DNA from: Alkalibacterium indicireducens
GTDB taxonomy: Bacteria > Bacillota > Bacilli > Lactobacillales > Carnobacteriaceae_A
Direction: 5' to 3'
DNA: 56,569 nt
NCBI RefSeq assembly: GCF_039522005.1
Contig: NZ_BAAADA010000023.1
Coordinates: 1-56,569, forward strand
A program made the translations under genes and the position numbers. Under the pieces are notes generated by a model that saw nothing but the letters and a program-made list of their open reading frames with translations, did not search any database and was not told the DNA's origin. Below are positions 24,613 to 34,103 of the stretch, in pieces (positions within the stretch are counted from its first letter, which is position 1; each line of letters opens with the position of its first letter).

Positions 24613-26730
24613 ATGACTAAAAATCAATTAAAACAAAAACTAAAAAAAATGTTCAGTCACACCATACAGAAACTGAAACCCAGGCTGAAACGGTCCTGGG
24701 TAGTAGGGAAACGTAAATGGAAGAAATTCCATATGACTAAACTGCTCATACTGACCGTTCTCTCTGTTGCGCTGTTATTCAGCGTCTATCTTGCCGTTCT
24801 CGCAAGGACGGCAAATGTGAATGCCTTGAGAGCAGGGCTCGAACAGTCTACTACGATTATGGACGAGCAGGGTGAGGAAGCTGGAACGCTATTTGCACAT
24901 AAAGGCTCATTCGTGGAAATGGAAAGAATCTCTCCTCATATTGTTGATGCAGTAATATCGACAGAAGATCAGCGGTTTGAGAAGCATCGCGGATTTGATC
25001 CGATCGGAATTGGACGTGCAGCTGTAGGATATGTTATGAACAGAGGACAGATAGTCGGTGGTGGAAGTACAATCACCCAACAATTGGCCAAAAATGCCTA
25101 CCTCTATGCAGATCAGACCCTGATGAGGAAACTCAGGGAGCTGTTTCTGGCTATAGAAATAGAGAAGCACTACACTAAAGATCAGATACTGGAAATGTAT
25201 CTCAATAGTGTCTACTTTGGTAACGGAGTATGGGGTGTTGAGGATGCTTCTATGAAATACTTTGGCAAGGGAGCATCTGATGTCACTGTTCCCGAGGCTG
25301 CGGCTATAGCAGCTATGCTGAAAGCACCCAGTCATTATAATCCGATCGACAATTATGAGCGGTCGATCAGCAGAAGAAACGTCGTGCTTTCATTGATGGA
25401 AAATACTGGAACGATCACTGGGGAGGAAAGAGCCAGCTATCAGCAGACTGGACTGACTCTGGTTGACAGATATAACAGCACAGATGGATACCGCTATCCC
25501 TATTATTTTGATGCAGTCATAAACGAAGCAGTTAACAGGTACGGCTTTGAAGAAGAAGACCTGATGAACAACGGTTATACTATATACACTTCTCTTAATC
25601 AGACTCATCAGCAGCAGATGGATGCAGTCTATGCCAGCAACAGCAATTTCGAAGTGGCTGCTGACGGAACAGCGGCGCAGAGTGCATCTATCGCACTGAA
25701 TCCGAAAACTGGCGGAGTGAGCGCAGTAATCGGTGGTCTAGGAGACTACACTTTCCGAGGATTCAATAGAGCAACGCAAATGAGAAGGCAGCCAGGATCA
25801 GTAATCAAGCCTCTGGGCGTCTTCACACCAGCACTGGAAGCAGGATATGCGCCTGATTCACTACTTAAGGATGAGCTGCTCTCATACGGTGAAACAGGTT
25901 ATACCCCAACGAACTTATCTGGTTATTATAGCGGAGAAGTTCAGATGTATAGAGCTTTGGCAGACAGTCTCAATGCACCGACGGTCTGGCTGCTTAATGA
26001 ACTTGGATTGAGAAAAGGAATGAATAAAGTTGAACAGTTCGGTTTAAGAGTAACGGACAAAGATAATCATTTGGGGGCTATCGCATTAGGTGGAATGGAC
26101 AGAGGTGTTTCGCCTCTGGAAATTGCCAGTGCGTACAGCGTCTTCGCCAATGAAGGAATTAGAAAAGATCCGCACTTTATTACACGAATTGTCGACGCCA
26201 CAGGAGCTGTGGTTGTGGACAATACTTCTCCCAGATCAAAACGTGTGGTGTCCGCTAAAGTAGCCGATCAGATGAACAGCATGCTCTTAAGCGTGTTCGA
26301 TAACGGGACTGGACGAAACATTCAACCAGACGGTTTCAAGATAGCGGGTAAAACGGGGACAACACAGACAGAATCAGGTACAGGAGCAACTGACCAGTGG
26401 GTGGTTGGCTATACACCTGACCTTGTGATCACAAGCTGGATGGGTTATGATCAGACAACTGACTATCACTATCTCAACACAGCAACGTCTCAGGGGATCG
26501 GACAGGTATTCAAGGCACAAATGGAGGCCATCCTTCCCCATACGGAGCAGTCTACTTTCCTGGTAGAAGAAGCTGGATCAGAATTTAGAGTTGAAGAGCC
26601 TTCATTTATGGATAGAATGACAGAAGGGCTGGACGATGCAAGTGAATTTATCAGAGAGGGCTCCTCTGTGATCCGTGAACGTGTCGGAGAGCTGTTCAGG
26701 CAGTTCCGCAGTCGACAGCCAGGACAATAA
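24613..26730 (+). CDS. Class A penicillin-binding protein (PBP1A family)
   Basis: Bifunctional peptidoglycan synthase of 705 aa. It has a basic cytoplasmic N-terminus, a membrane anchor (about 38-58), a GT51 glycosyltransferase domain with EDQRFEKHRGFD (catalytic Glu near 118) and GGGSTITQQLAKN, and a transpeptidase domain with SxxK in PGSVIKPL (S396, K399), SLN and KTGTT (about 580-584). A roughly 50-residue charged tail follows. Whether it is the PBP1A or PBP2A orthologue cannot be settled from the sequence alone. It has its own extended -10 promoter. Confidence 0.95.
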   Translation: MTKNQLKQKLKKMFSHTIQKLKPRLKRSWVVGKRKWKKFHMTKLLILTVLSVALLFSVYLAVLARTANVNALRAGLEQSTTIMDEQGEEAGTLFAHKGSFVEMERISPHIVDAVISTEDQRFEKHRGFDPIGIGRAAVGYVMNRGQIVGGGSTITQQLAKNAYLYADQTLMRKLRELFLAIEIEKHYTKDQILEMYLNSVYFGNGVWGVEDASMKYFGKGASDVTVPEAAAIAAMLKAPSHYNPIDNYERSISRRNVVLSLMENTGTITGEERASYQQTGLTLVDRYNSTDGYRYPYYFDAVINEAVNRYGFEEEDLMNNGYTIYTSLNQTHQQQMDAVYASNSNFEVAADGTAAQSASIALNPKTGGVSAVIGGLGDYTFRGFNRATQMRRQPGSVIKPLGVFTPALEAGYAPDSLLKDELLSYGETGYTPTNLSGYYSGEVQMYRALADSLNAPTVWLLNELGLRKGMNKVEQFGLRVTDKDNHLGAIALGGMDRGVSPLEIASAYSVFANEGIRKDPHFITRIVDATGAVVVDNTSPRSKRVVSAKVADQMNSMLLSVFDNGTGRNIQPDGFKIAGKTGTTQTESGTGATDQWVVGYTPDLVITSWMGYDQTTDYHYLNTATSQGIGQVFKAQMEAILPHTEQSTFLVEEAGSEFRVEEPSFMDRMTEGLDDASEFIREGSSVIRERVGELFRQFRSRQPGQ

Positions 26731-26837
26731 ATAAATTAAAGCCTTTTATTCTTTTCTGGCAAGACCATTCAATTCGTGATAAACTTGTATAGTAAAGAAA
26801 AAGCTCGACATAGAGTGAAAAATGAAGGGATGAGACG

Positions 26838-27179
26838 ATGGCTGTCAACATTTATGACACGGCTAACCAGTTAGAAAAGGAATTAAGAAACACTGAAGAA
26901 TTTACGAGATTAGAAGCGGCATTCGGTGCTGTTAAAGAAGATGAAGAGGCAAGTCGCGTATTTAACGAATTCCGTCAAGTACAGCAGACGATCCAGCAGA
27001 AACAGATGATGGGCCAGGAAATTTCTGAAGAAGAAGCAGTACAGGCTCAGGAGGTTTCGACTAAAATCAGTCAGAATGAAATCATTACTAAACTGCTTGA
27101 AGCTGAAAAGCAAGTCGGCCAGATGATCGACGACATCAACCAGGTAGTATTGAAACCCGTTAGAGAATTATATCAATAA
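26838..27179 (+). CDS. yheA: YheA, UPF0342 (YlbF/YmcA-like) protein
   Basis: Protein of 113 aa, all-helical, closely resembling B. subtilis YheA (N-terminus MAVNIYDTANQLEKELR, FRQVQQTIQQKQMMGQEI). It is related to the YlbF/YmcA regulators of RNase Y, but YheA's own role is undefined. It precedes yhaO-yhaN-yhaM as in Bacillus. GGGATGAG is placed before the ATG. Confidence 0.92.
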   Translation: MAVNIYDTANQLEKELRNTEEFTRLEAAFGAVKEDEEASRVFNEFRQVQQTIQQKQMMGQEISEEEAVQAQEVSTKISQNEIITKLLEAEKQVGQMIDDINQVVLKPVRELYQ

Positions 27180-27193
27180 AAGATCAGATGAAG

Positions 27194-27221
27194 AGGGCTT
27201 GCTAATATAGTGAGTCCTTTT
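27194..27221 (+). terminator. Weak terminator after yheA
   Basis: AGGGCT pairs with AGTCCT (one wobble) around a 13-base loop, then TTTT. The short stem suggests partial readthrough into yhaO. Confidence 0.5.
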
Positions 27222-27274
27222 CACTAACACTACTAAGAACATATGTACCCTATAAGAAGAAGGAGTGTTTACTC

Positions 27275-28498
27275 ATGGTCCTATTTGTTCACGCCGCAGA
27301 TCTGCATCTGGACAGCCCCTATAAAGGCATCAAAGATCTGTCCAGCCGTCTGGGGGAAAAAATAAAAGAATCAACTTTCCAGTCATTGACTGCTATTGTC
27401 GACCTGGCAGTGGATCAACAGGTCGATTTTGTGCTTTTCTCAGGAGACATCTACGATCTGGAAGATCGGAGTATCAAAGCTCAGATTGTCTTTAAAGAAG
27501 AGATGCAGAGACTGAATGACCAGGGCATTCCAGTCTGTCTGATCCACGGGAATCATGATTTCTTGGGAAATGAAGCAGACCATCTTTCCTTGCCGTCAAA
27601 CGTGACTGTATTTCCCTCTGAAGTAGAGACGATTTACATACAGACAAAAAAAGGGGAGCGTGTGGCTGTCAGCGGATTCAGTTATGATAGAAAATGGATC
27701 GACAGGCGCATGATAATAGACTACCCTTCTCGAAAGGCACAGATAGATTATCACATAGGCCTTCTCCATGGTTACGAAGAAGGACAGAAATCAGAGCATG
27801 GCAGGTATGCACCTTTTTCCCTTGCTGAACTGGCTGAAAAGAATTATGATTACTGGGCTTTGGGGCACATCCACAATAGGCAGCAGCTTTCAGCTGAACC
27901 ACTTGTTTATTACAGTGGAAATACCCAAGGACGTCATAGGAAAGAAACTGGAGACAAAGGCTGTCTGCTAGTCAATTTATCCCGTTCAGGTCATAGCGTC
28001 GACTTTAAAGCTACTGCACCAATCATCTGGAAGGAACTCAATATCGATGTAAGCACACTTGAGACACTCGACAGTATTTATGAAAAGATCAGACAGGCAG
28101 TGATTGAAACAAGTGACGCTCAGACACTGCTTTATCTTAAAGTCATCGTTTCGTCGCAATTATCAGATAAGATAATGACTAAATTGAATCAGGATGACTT
28201 CATTGAAACGCTGCACCATGATTCTGATAAATCTTTTGCTTTCGTAACGGGGCTTAAAATACAGATAAGTAACGTCACAGCAAATCAGGTATCGCTGGAA
28301 CAGCTGTTTACAGAGGAGTGGAAGAGATCGGTCGAGTATTATTCAGAAAATGAAGCATTTAACGAAGTGACTAAGGAACTGCTGAATACCCATCCGTTTT
28401 CAGTGGAACTGTCTGAACAGACTGAAGAATACAGACGCGAGATTTTAGAGTCAGCACTGACTTTGCTTCAATATGATATAGGAATGAATGAGGGATAG
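27275..28498 (+). CDS. yhaO: YhaO, SbcD-like metallophosphoesterase
   Basis: Putative DNA-repair nuclease subunit of 407 aa. Calcineurin-like motifs HAADLHLD, FSGDIYD, IHGNHDF, GLLHGYE and ALGHIHNR give a complete two-metal site. The C-terminal third is a capping region for the ATPase partner. It is paired with yhaN four bases downstream, like SbcD with SbcC or Mre11 with Rad50. AGAAGGAG is placed 8 bases before the ATG. Confidence 0.94.
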   Translation: MVLFVHAADLHLDSPYKGIKDLSSRLGEKIKESTFQSLTAIVDLAVDQQVDFVLFSGDIYDLEDRSIKAQIVFKEEMQRLNDQGIPVCLIHGNHDFLGNEADHLSLPSNVTVFPSEVETIYIQTKKGERVAVSGFSYDRKWIDRRMIIDYPSRKAQIDYHIGLLHGYEEGQKSEHGRYAPFSLAELAEKNYDYWALGHIHNRQQLSAEPLVYYSGNTQGRHRKETGDKGCLLVNLSRSGHSVDFKATAPIIWKELNIDVSTLETLDSIYEKIRQAVIETSDAQTLLYLKVIVSSQLSDKIMTKLNQDDFIETLHHDSDKSFAFVTGLKIQISNVTANQVSLEQLFTEEWKRSVEYYSENEAFNEVTKELLNTHPFSVELSEQTEEYRREILESALTLLQYDIGMNEG

Positions 28499-28502
28499 AG
28501 AA

Positions 28503-31289
28503 ATGAGAATAAAAAAGCTCGTGATTTATGGATACGGGAAGTGGATCGATGCTGAATTTGACTTATCCTCTTCGATCCAGGTTATACAGGGGCAGAATGA
28601 AGCCGGAAAATCTACGCTGATGTCGTTTATTCATAGTATATTATTTGGTTTCCCGACCAGACATAGTTCTGCTCTCAGATATGAACCGAAAGAAAGCAGT
28701 CGTTATGGAGGGAAAGTGATTCTTGACGACGACCGTTTCGGTGAAGTGACGATCGAAAGAGTAAATGGAAAAGTCACTGGAGATGTAACGGTTACCCTCG
28801 AAGATGGAACTGAAGGAGATGAGAGACTGCTTGATACGATCCTTCATAAAAAAAACAGATCATTTTATGAGCAGATCTATTCATTTGATCTGAAGGGTGT
28901 TGAAGAAACAAAAGGCATGAACCGGGAGCAGTTCAACCGCTTCTTCTTAAGTGTCGGATCCTTTGGAAATGAGCAGTTCCTTAAGCAGGCCGATCAGTAT
29001 AAACAGAAAGCCTCTCAGCTGTTTAAACCGACGGGACGCAAACCGAAAGTAAACGAGCTCTATCGCTCCCTAAAAAAGCAGAAAGAGCAGTTGAGTAAAG
29101 CGAAAGAAAAAAACGAAACATACATTATCCGGGTCAAGGGTAAAGAAACGGTCGATGCAGAAATGGATCAGCTGGAAAAAGAATTGAAGCAGAAACGAGA
29201 AGAGAGGGACCTTCTTAACCATCACCTCAAGCATATTGAAACAATTGAAGAATTGAACCGGCTGAAGAGAGAAATCGATCAGTACCCGGACCAGTCATTA
29301 CCAGAAGATGGTCTGATCCAGCTCAACCAAATCAATAGACAGCTTGAAAAAATGAGAGAACAGACTAAGGAACTGCATGAGAAGCAGAATGCTCTTCAGG
29401 ACAAGTATCGCCCCTCAAAAGAACTGCTGGTGTATCAGGAGAACGAAAAGGCAGTGGATCAGCTGACAGGCAAGTGGGATCAGCTTGAGTTGAAAGCTGA
29501 CTCGATTAGAGAACTAAAGCAGCAGATCACCCTTCTGGAACAGCAGACCTTTGAGTTTAAGTTAAGAGAAGGCCTGTCCCTTCAGGATGACTTGCCCGAG
29601 GATCTTACTTCAGACAGCAGAGGGCAAGTTCAGCTGATCGATCAGTCAATAAATCGTTTGGATCAGGAAGAAAAGGAATCGAACGAAACGATTGAAAGAC
29701 TTAAGCTTAAAATCGAACATAACGAAGAACAAATCGATTCGATTGAAGAGACGCTATGGCCACTCTCGACATTTAAAGCAGTTGAGGCAGAAGAAAAACA
29801 GAAAAGAACACTCGATACGCCAAAAGTCTCCGAGAGAAAACCGGTCATACTTATTACCAGTTTCTTATTGCTGCTTGCTTTCCTTGCATTAGTACTTCAA
29901 AACTGGTTTCCCCTTCTAGGTGTTTTCCTTCTTGCTGGAGTGTGGACTATCATGGCCAGACGAAAAGGAGAAGCCGTTAATTATAGAGAACCAGATTATG
30001 ACAGAAGTGAATATTACTATCAGAAGAAACTGCGGCAGCAGTGGAAAGACACGCTTGCATCTATCGATTCACTGCAGCAGCAGATTGGCGAGGAAAAAGA
30101 TTCTCAGAACAGGATCAGGCAGGAAAAAGAAAAGTATGCTGCATCATTTTCAGAATGGAAATCAGTTCATCGTTACCCTGAACACTACTCACTGACTGCT
30201 GTGATGTCTTCAATGGAAAAGATGTCAGAAATAAGAAAAGTTGAACGACAGCAGAGAGAACTGTCAGATAGATTGTCAGAACAAATAACTGAGCTGGATA
30301 AGGAACTGAGACAGAACGCCTTTACTCGTACCATTTACGAAGACGAACAGGATCCGTTAAACGTCTTTTCTGAGGCTAGAAAAAAACTCAGACAGATTGA
30401 GCAGGACAAGCGACTACAGCAGGCCTATATAAAAGAAACTGAGAAAATTCAGAATGCTGTATTATATTTTGTTCAGCAGGAGAAAGAACAGAATAAAATG
30501 AAGCATGAGCTTTATGATCAGGCTTCTGCAAAGAACGAAGAAGCCTTTATACGTGCCTATCACACGCTTGAGGAAAAGAACGAAAAGATCAGACGCTATG
30601 AGCATTTATCTTCGACAATCGATGTAAGTGAACAGTCTCTGGCCTTGTCAGGCGAAGATGTGAAAAGTAAGCTGATGGAACTGGCTGAATCAGCAGAAGA
30701 GTTAGAAAGCCTCTATAAAGAAAAAGCCCGAAGATCTGTCGAACTTGCTTACGAAATAAAGGAACTGGAAGAAGGTGGGACTTACTCGGAACTGCTTCAA
30801 AAGTACGAAAATGAAAAAAGTATTTATCAGGATGCAGCTGATCAATGGAGCACATACAAAATTGCCTCCTCATTGATTGAACGGACTCTGAATAACGCTA
30901 AAGCCAATCAGCTGCCTCAGACCATTGCTCTGGCAGAAAAATATTTTTCTTCACTTACGTCGGGAGACTACCCATCGATCCTTATGGACTCCGACGAGTT
31001 CTTTGTGATTGACCGCAGTGGAAAGAAATGGGCAGCGGAAGAGCTCTCAAGAGGAACTGTCGAGCCGCTTTACGCTGCGATACGACTGGCTTTTGTAGTC
31101 AGCTTTAAAGATACGGTGCGTTTTCCGGTCATTATTGATGATAGTTTTGTCAATGTCGATGAAGCGAGAAAAAGTAAACTGTATGATCTGCTGAATGAGG
31201 TCTGTCAGTCTGTACAAGTCATTTATTTTACCTTTGATTCAACTATTACTGATTATGTTCCTGAGTCTCATGTGTTAAAATTGAACTAA
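28503..31289 (+). CDS. yhaN: YhaN, SbcC/Rad50-like ATPase
   Basis: Partner of YhaO, 928 aa. Walker A GQNEAGKST lies at residues 30-38. Long coiled coils flank a hydrophobic double helix at about 448-485, an insertion absent from classical SbcC that suggests membrane association. The C-terminal ATPase half ends with LSRGTVEPLYAAIRLA (signature) and FPVIIDDSFVNVD (Walker B/D-loop). The start at ATG 28503 is chosen over the ATG five codons earlier, because GAGGGA lies 7 bases before it and the genes then do not overlap. Confidence 0.93.
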   Translation: MRIKKLVIYGYGKWIDAEFDLSSSIQVIQGQNEAGKSTLMSFIHSILFGFPTRHSSALRYEPKESSRYGGKVILDDDRFGEVTIERVNGKVTGDVTVTLEDGTEGDERLLDTILHKKNRSFYEQIYSFDLKGVEETKGMNREQFNRFFLSVGSFGNEQFLKQADQYKQKASQLFKPTGRKPKVNELYRSLKKQKEQLSKAKEKNETYIIRVKGKETVDAEMDQLEKELKQKREERDLLNHHLKHIETIEELNRLKREIDQYPDQSLPEDGLIQLNQINRQLEKMREQTKELHEKQNALQDKYRPSKELLVYQENEKAVDQLTGKWDQLELKADSIRELKQQITLLEQQTFEFKLREGLSLQDDLPEDLTSDSRGQVQLIDQSINRLDQEEKESNETIERLKLKIEHNEEQIDSIEETLWPLSTFKAVEAEEKQKRTLDTPKVSERKPVILITSFLLLLAFLALVLQNWFPLLGVFLLAGVWTIMARRKGEAVNYREPDYDRSEYYYQKKLRQQWKDTLASIDSLQQQIGEEKDSQNRIRQEKEKYAASFSEWKSVHRYPEHYSLTAVMSSMEKMSEIRKVERQQRELSDRLSEQITELDKELRQNAFTRTIYEDEQDPLNVFSEARKKLRQIEQDKRLQQAYIKETEKIQNAVLYFVQQEKEQNKMKHELYDQASAKNEEAFIRAYHTLEEKNEKIRRYEHLSSTIDVSEQSLALSGEDVKSKLMELAESAEELESLYKEKARRSVELAYEIKELEEGGTYSELLQKYENEKSIYQDAADQWSTYKIASSLIERTLNNAKANQLPQTIALAEKYFSSLTSGDYPSILMDSDEFFVIDRSGKKWAAEELSRGTVEPLYAAIRLAFVVSFKDTVRFPVIIDDSFVNVDEARKSKLYDLLNEVCQSVQVIYFTFDSTITDYVPESHVLKLN

Positions 31290-31343
31290 GTAGTGGAACA
31301 AACATATTGAAGATAATGAACAGCAGGCAAAGGAGTGACGACA

Positions 31344-32312
31344 ATGAAAAAGTTATACGACTACCAGAAAGATGAGCAGTTGAACCTCTTCCTTCTGATC
31401 AAATCAGCTGAAGAAAAAAAAACACGGAACAATAAACCTTATCTTGCCCTGATTCTACAAGACACCAGTGGAGAAATTTCGGCTAATTACTGGGATGCTT
31501 CTCCCAATGATGTTGAACAGTTCAAGCCGGGCCGAGTTATAAAAGTGGATGGCAGACGGGAAGAATACAATGGGGCCCCTCAACTGCGAATCAAGCAGAT
31601 GAGGCTTGTTAAAGATGATGAACCGTCTAATCCTGACTTATACATTGAACGGGCACCAGTCAATAAAGACAAGATGATCGAAGCATTCAACCAGGCTGTC
31701 TTTGACATAACTAATGCTCACCTGAACCGTATTGTTCGCTATATAATGAAAAAGTATCAGAGAGAGTTCTTCCAAAGTCCTGCTGCAAAGAAAAATCACC
31801 ATGCATACCTCGGCGGACTGGCTTTCCACACAATGTCCATGCTCAAAATTGCAAAATCAATAACGGCTAGTTATGATCTGCTGAACCCATCTCTGCTTTA
31901 TGCTGGAATAATTCTACATGATGTCGGAAAGGTGATAGAACTCAGCGGACCAACAGCCACAGAATATACGCTCGAGGGTAAACTGGTGGGACACATCGTC
32001 CTTATCTATGATGAGATTTCAAAAGCGTGTGTGGAGCTGAAAATCGACGAAAGTCACGAAGACGTTCTTTTGCTTAAACACCTTGTGCTTGCTCATCATG
32101 GCGAGATGGAATATGGTTCTCCAGTGAGACCACAGATTCCTGAAGCTGAAATCATCCATTACATCGATCAGATCGATGCGAAGATGAATATGATGGAGTC
32201 TGCCTTAAGAAAAACAGAAGCTGGAGAATTCTCTGAACGGATCTGGGCCATGGACAACCGCTCGTTTTTCAAAAGCACGGTAAAGAATGAGAGACCAGCC
32301 TCTGAACAATAA
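31344..32312 (+). CDS. yhaM: YhaM 3'-5' exoribonuclease
   Basis: Exonuclease acting on RNA and single-stranded DNA. Of 322 aa: an N-terminal OB fold (about 10-95, YLALILQDTSGEISANYWDA) and an HD domain with HHAYLGGLAFHT, LHDVGKVIE (H192, D193) and LAHHGEMEYGSP. The start at ATG 31344 has AAAGGAG 8 bases upstream; a GTG three codons earlier is less likely. It follows yhaN as in Bacillus. Confidence 0.96.
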   Translation: MKKLYDYQKDEQLNLFLLIKSAEEKKTRNNKPYLALILQDTSGEISANYWDASPNDVEQFKPGRVIKVDGRREEYNGAPQLRIKQMRLVKDDEPSNPDLYIERAPVNKDKMIEAFNQAVFDITNAHLNRIVRYIMKKYQREFFQSPAAKKNHHAYLGGLAFHTMSMLKIAKSITASYDLLNPSLLYAGIILHDVGKVIELSGPTATEYTLEGKLVGHIVLIYDEISKACVELKIDESHEDVLLLKHLVLAHHGEMEYGSPVRPQIPEAEIIHYIDQIDAKMNMMESALRKTEAGEFSERIWAMDNRSFFKSTVKNERPASEQ

Positions 32313-32385
32313 ACGATCTATTTGTGAAGGCTTGATGAAAAATAGTAAAGATTTGCTTTATACGTTTTCATTTTCTTTAGACCTG

Positions 32386-32394
32386 TGTTATATT
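32386..32394 (+). promoter_or_regulatory. prsA promoter, extended -10
   Basis: TG-T-TATATT (hexamer 32389-32394), without a clear -35. The transcript would begin near 32401 and carry a roughly 75-base leader. Confidence 0.55.
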
Positions 32395-32474
32395 AATTGA
32401 GGTACGGACATGGGTGATAATTTCTGCCTTGACCGTTCACTAGATTATAAGAATTAGGATGTGTATTTACGCGT

Positions 32475-33509
32475 ATGAAAAAAATGTTATTTGGCGCAGT
32501 AGCCTGTTCAGGACTTTTACTGGCAGGATGTGCAAGCAGTCCCGAAGTAGCTTCAACAGTAGCTGGACGTGTTCGTGAAGATGAATTATATGAAAGAATG
32601 AAAAATGAAGTCACTCAAAGTGGTATGACTTTCGGAGAGCAGATGCTGCAGCAGATCCTGCTTGAAGATATTCTTGATCACGCATATGGTGATGAAGTAT
32701 CTGATGAAGATATCGATGCTGAACTCGAAAGAGAAGCTGAACCTTATGGCGGCATTGAAGAATTCGAAGAAATGATTGCCATGCAGGGCATGTCTCTGGA
32801 CGATGTGAGAAACAGTGTACGCACATCACTTCAAGTGAGAGCAGCTATTAAGGATCATGTCGAAATAACAGAGGAAGAAATCGAAGAAGCATACGAGAAT
32901 TATGCTATCGATTCAACTGTTGCTCATATTCTTGTAGAGGACTTAGGTCTTGCTGAAGAAATCATTGATGAGTTGAATGATGGAGCTGATTTCGGTGAGC
33001 TGGTTGCTGAACATACGATGGACACTGGAACAATCGAAAGTGACGGCGAACTTGTGCTTGAACCTGGTCGTTTCGTCCCTGAATTCGAAGAAGCAGCAAT
33101 GGAACTTGAAGAAGGTGAATTCACTCAGGAACCAGTAGAGTCTCAATTCGGCTATCACATCATTAAACTTGTAGAAGAAGGCGAAAAAGGCACCCTGGAA
33201 GAAGAACGTGAAACGATCGAGGCTATGCTCATTGACAGCTACATGCAGGACCAGGCAGTGGTTCAGGAAGTTATCGGCGAACTTGTACGTGACGCGAATG
33301 TTCAGATTTCAGACGAAGATCTGACAGGAGCAATGCAGCAGTTCATGGAGCCTGCACCTGAACAGCAGGAAATGGATCAGGATATGCTGGACGAACTTCT
33401 AGAAGAAGACGGTAATGGCGTCGAAGAAGATCCTGAAAGTGATGAAGACACAGATACAGATGTCGATACTGATGATGACTCAGAAGAAGCAGAAGAAGAT
33501 AACGAATAA
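32475..33509 (+). CDS. prsA: PrsA foldase lipoprotein (parvulin type)
   Basis: Extracellular peptidyl-prolyl isomerase that helps secreted proteins fold. The lipoprotein signal peptide ends in LLAGC (C19). The PpiC/parvulin domain spans about 130-225 (STVAHILVED, FVPEFEEAAMELEEGEFTQ, FGYHIIKL). The chain ends in a poly-Asp/Glu tail. Of 344 aa. The ribosome site is weak: AGGAT 14 bases before the ATG. The mature protein is extremely acidic compared with B. subtilis PrsA. Confidence 0.93.
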   Translation: MKKMLFGAVACSGLLLAGCASSPEVASTVAGRVREDELYERMKNEVTQSGMTFGEQMLQQILLEDILDHAYGDEVSDEDIDAELEREAEPYGGIEEFEEMIAMQGMSLDDVRNSVRTSLQVRAAIKDHVEITEEEIEEAYENYAIDSTVAHILVEDLGLAEEIIDELNDGADFGELVAEHTMDTGTIESDGELVLEPGRFVPEFEEAAMELEEGEFTQEPVESQFGYHIIKLVEEGEKGTLEEERETIEAMLIDSYMQDQAVVQEVIGELVRDANVQISDEDLTGAMQQFMEPAPEQQEMDQDMLDELLEEDGNGVEEDPESDEDTDTDVDTDDDSEEAEEDNE

Positions 33510-33522
33510 AATTAAGACTATG

Positions 33523-33560
33523 GCACATGGGCTGATAATAATCTCCCGTGTGCTTTTTTT
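33523..33560 (+). terminator. Terminator after prsA
   Basis: GCACATGGG pairs with CCCGTGTGC around 13 bases, then T7. Confidence 0.9.
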
Positions 33561-33586
33561 GTGTAAATAATGGGGAGGGAGAACAG

Positions 33587-33680
33587 GTGAATAGACCATA
33601 TATCGTTTTATGGACCATTAGATCTATTGGACGACATGCGAATGTACCATAAAGTCAGATATGAACCATTAGTCAGATAA
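33587..33680 (+). other. Possible broken small ORF between prsA and yhaH
   Basis: A strong ribosome site (GGGGAGGGAG) stands five bases before GTG 33587, which opens a 21-codon frame (N-R-P-Y-I-V-L-W...) ending at 33652. One base further on, the neighbouring frame reads S-F-Y-G-P-L-D-L-L-D-D-M-R and ends ...K-V-R-Y-E-P-L-V-R, stopping at 33680. Skipping A33602 joins both into a 30-residue peptide. It may be a frameshifted small protein or coincidence. I do not recognise a family. Confidence 0.3.
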
Positions 33681-33710
33681 ATACATTAAGCTGACTCACA
33701 ACACACAAAA

Positions 33711-33744
33711 AACGTTGCCGACCTCAAGACGGCAACGTTTTTTT
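33711..33744. terminator. Bidirectional terminator (prsA side / yhaH)
   Basis: AACGTTGCCG pairs with CGGCAACGTT around 9 bases, with A and T runs on the two sides, so it serves the convergent yhaH-hit transcript as well as the + strand. Confidence 0.9.
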
Positions 33745-34099
33745 ATTCGGTTGGTGAAGATAGAGTATCTGCTGTCTTTTCTACTTCAGTCTGAATTTTC
33801 TCGGCTTTTTCCTGAATCCGTCTCATACGAGGTTCAGCTTCTTTCTGAAATTCGGCTGCCACTGTCTGCATGTCGCTCATGAATTCAGTCTGTACAAAAT
33901 TTACTTCAGAAGTCAATCGGCTGACAGCTGATTTCAAGTCATTGACTTTATCTGTTACATCCTGAACATGGTCAGTTGTATCATCGATATAGGCCTTCAG
34001 CATTTCCTGATTCTGCTTTCCTGGTCTGGGTGTTCTGACCAGCCCGTAAAATCCTCCAAGAACGACTCCTGATAAGCTTCCTAATAGAAAATGTTTCAT
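33743..34099 (-). CDS. yhaH: YhaH/YtxH-type membrane-anchored coiled-coil protein
   Basis: Protein of 118 aa: an N-terminal hydrophobic segment (about 1-20, FLLGSLSGVVLGGFYGL), a short basic stretch, then heptad-rich helix to the end. It belongs to the YtxH-like group by layout. B. subtilis YhaH also lies beside hit and ecsA. Its function is unknown. It sits four bases downstream of hit in the same transcript. Confidence 0.82.
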   Translation of the reverse strand: MKHFLLGSLSGVVLGGFYGLVRTPRPGKQNQEMLKAYIDDTTDHVQDVTDKVNDLKSAVSRLTSEVNFVQTEFMSDMQTVAAEFQKEAEPRMRRIQEKAEKIQTEVEKTADTLSSPTE

Positions 34100-34103
34100 G
34101 ATC

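Noticed and set aside
32410..32457. Fifteen-codon ORF in the prsA leader with GAGG seven bases before its ATG
   Set aside because: The predicted transcript start (about 32401) falls on the ribosome site itself, so it would scarcely be translated; no overlap with the prsA start.
33646..33679. CRISPR-like short direct repeats ACCATWAGTCAGATA
   Set aside because: Only two imperfect copies with a three-base gap; no array or cas genes.
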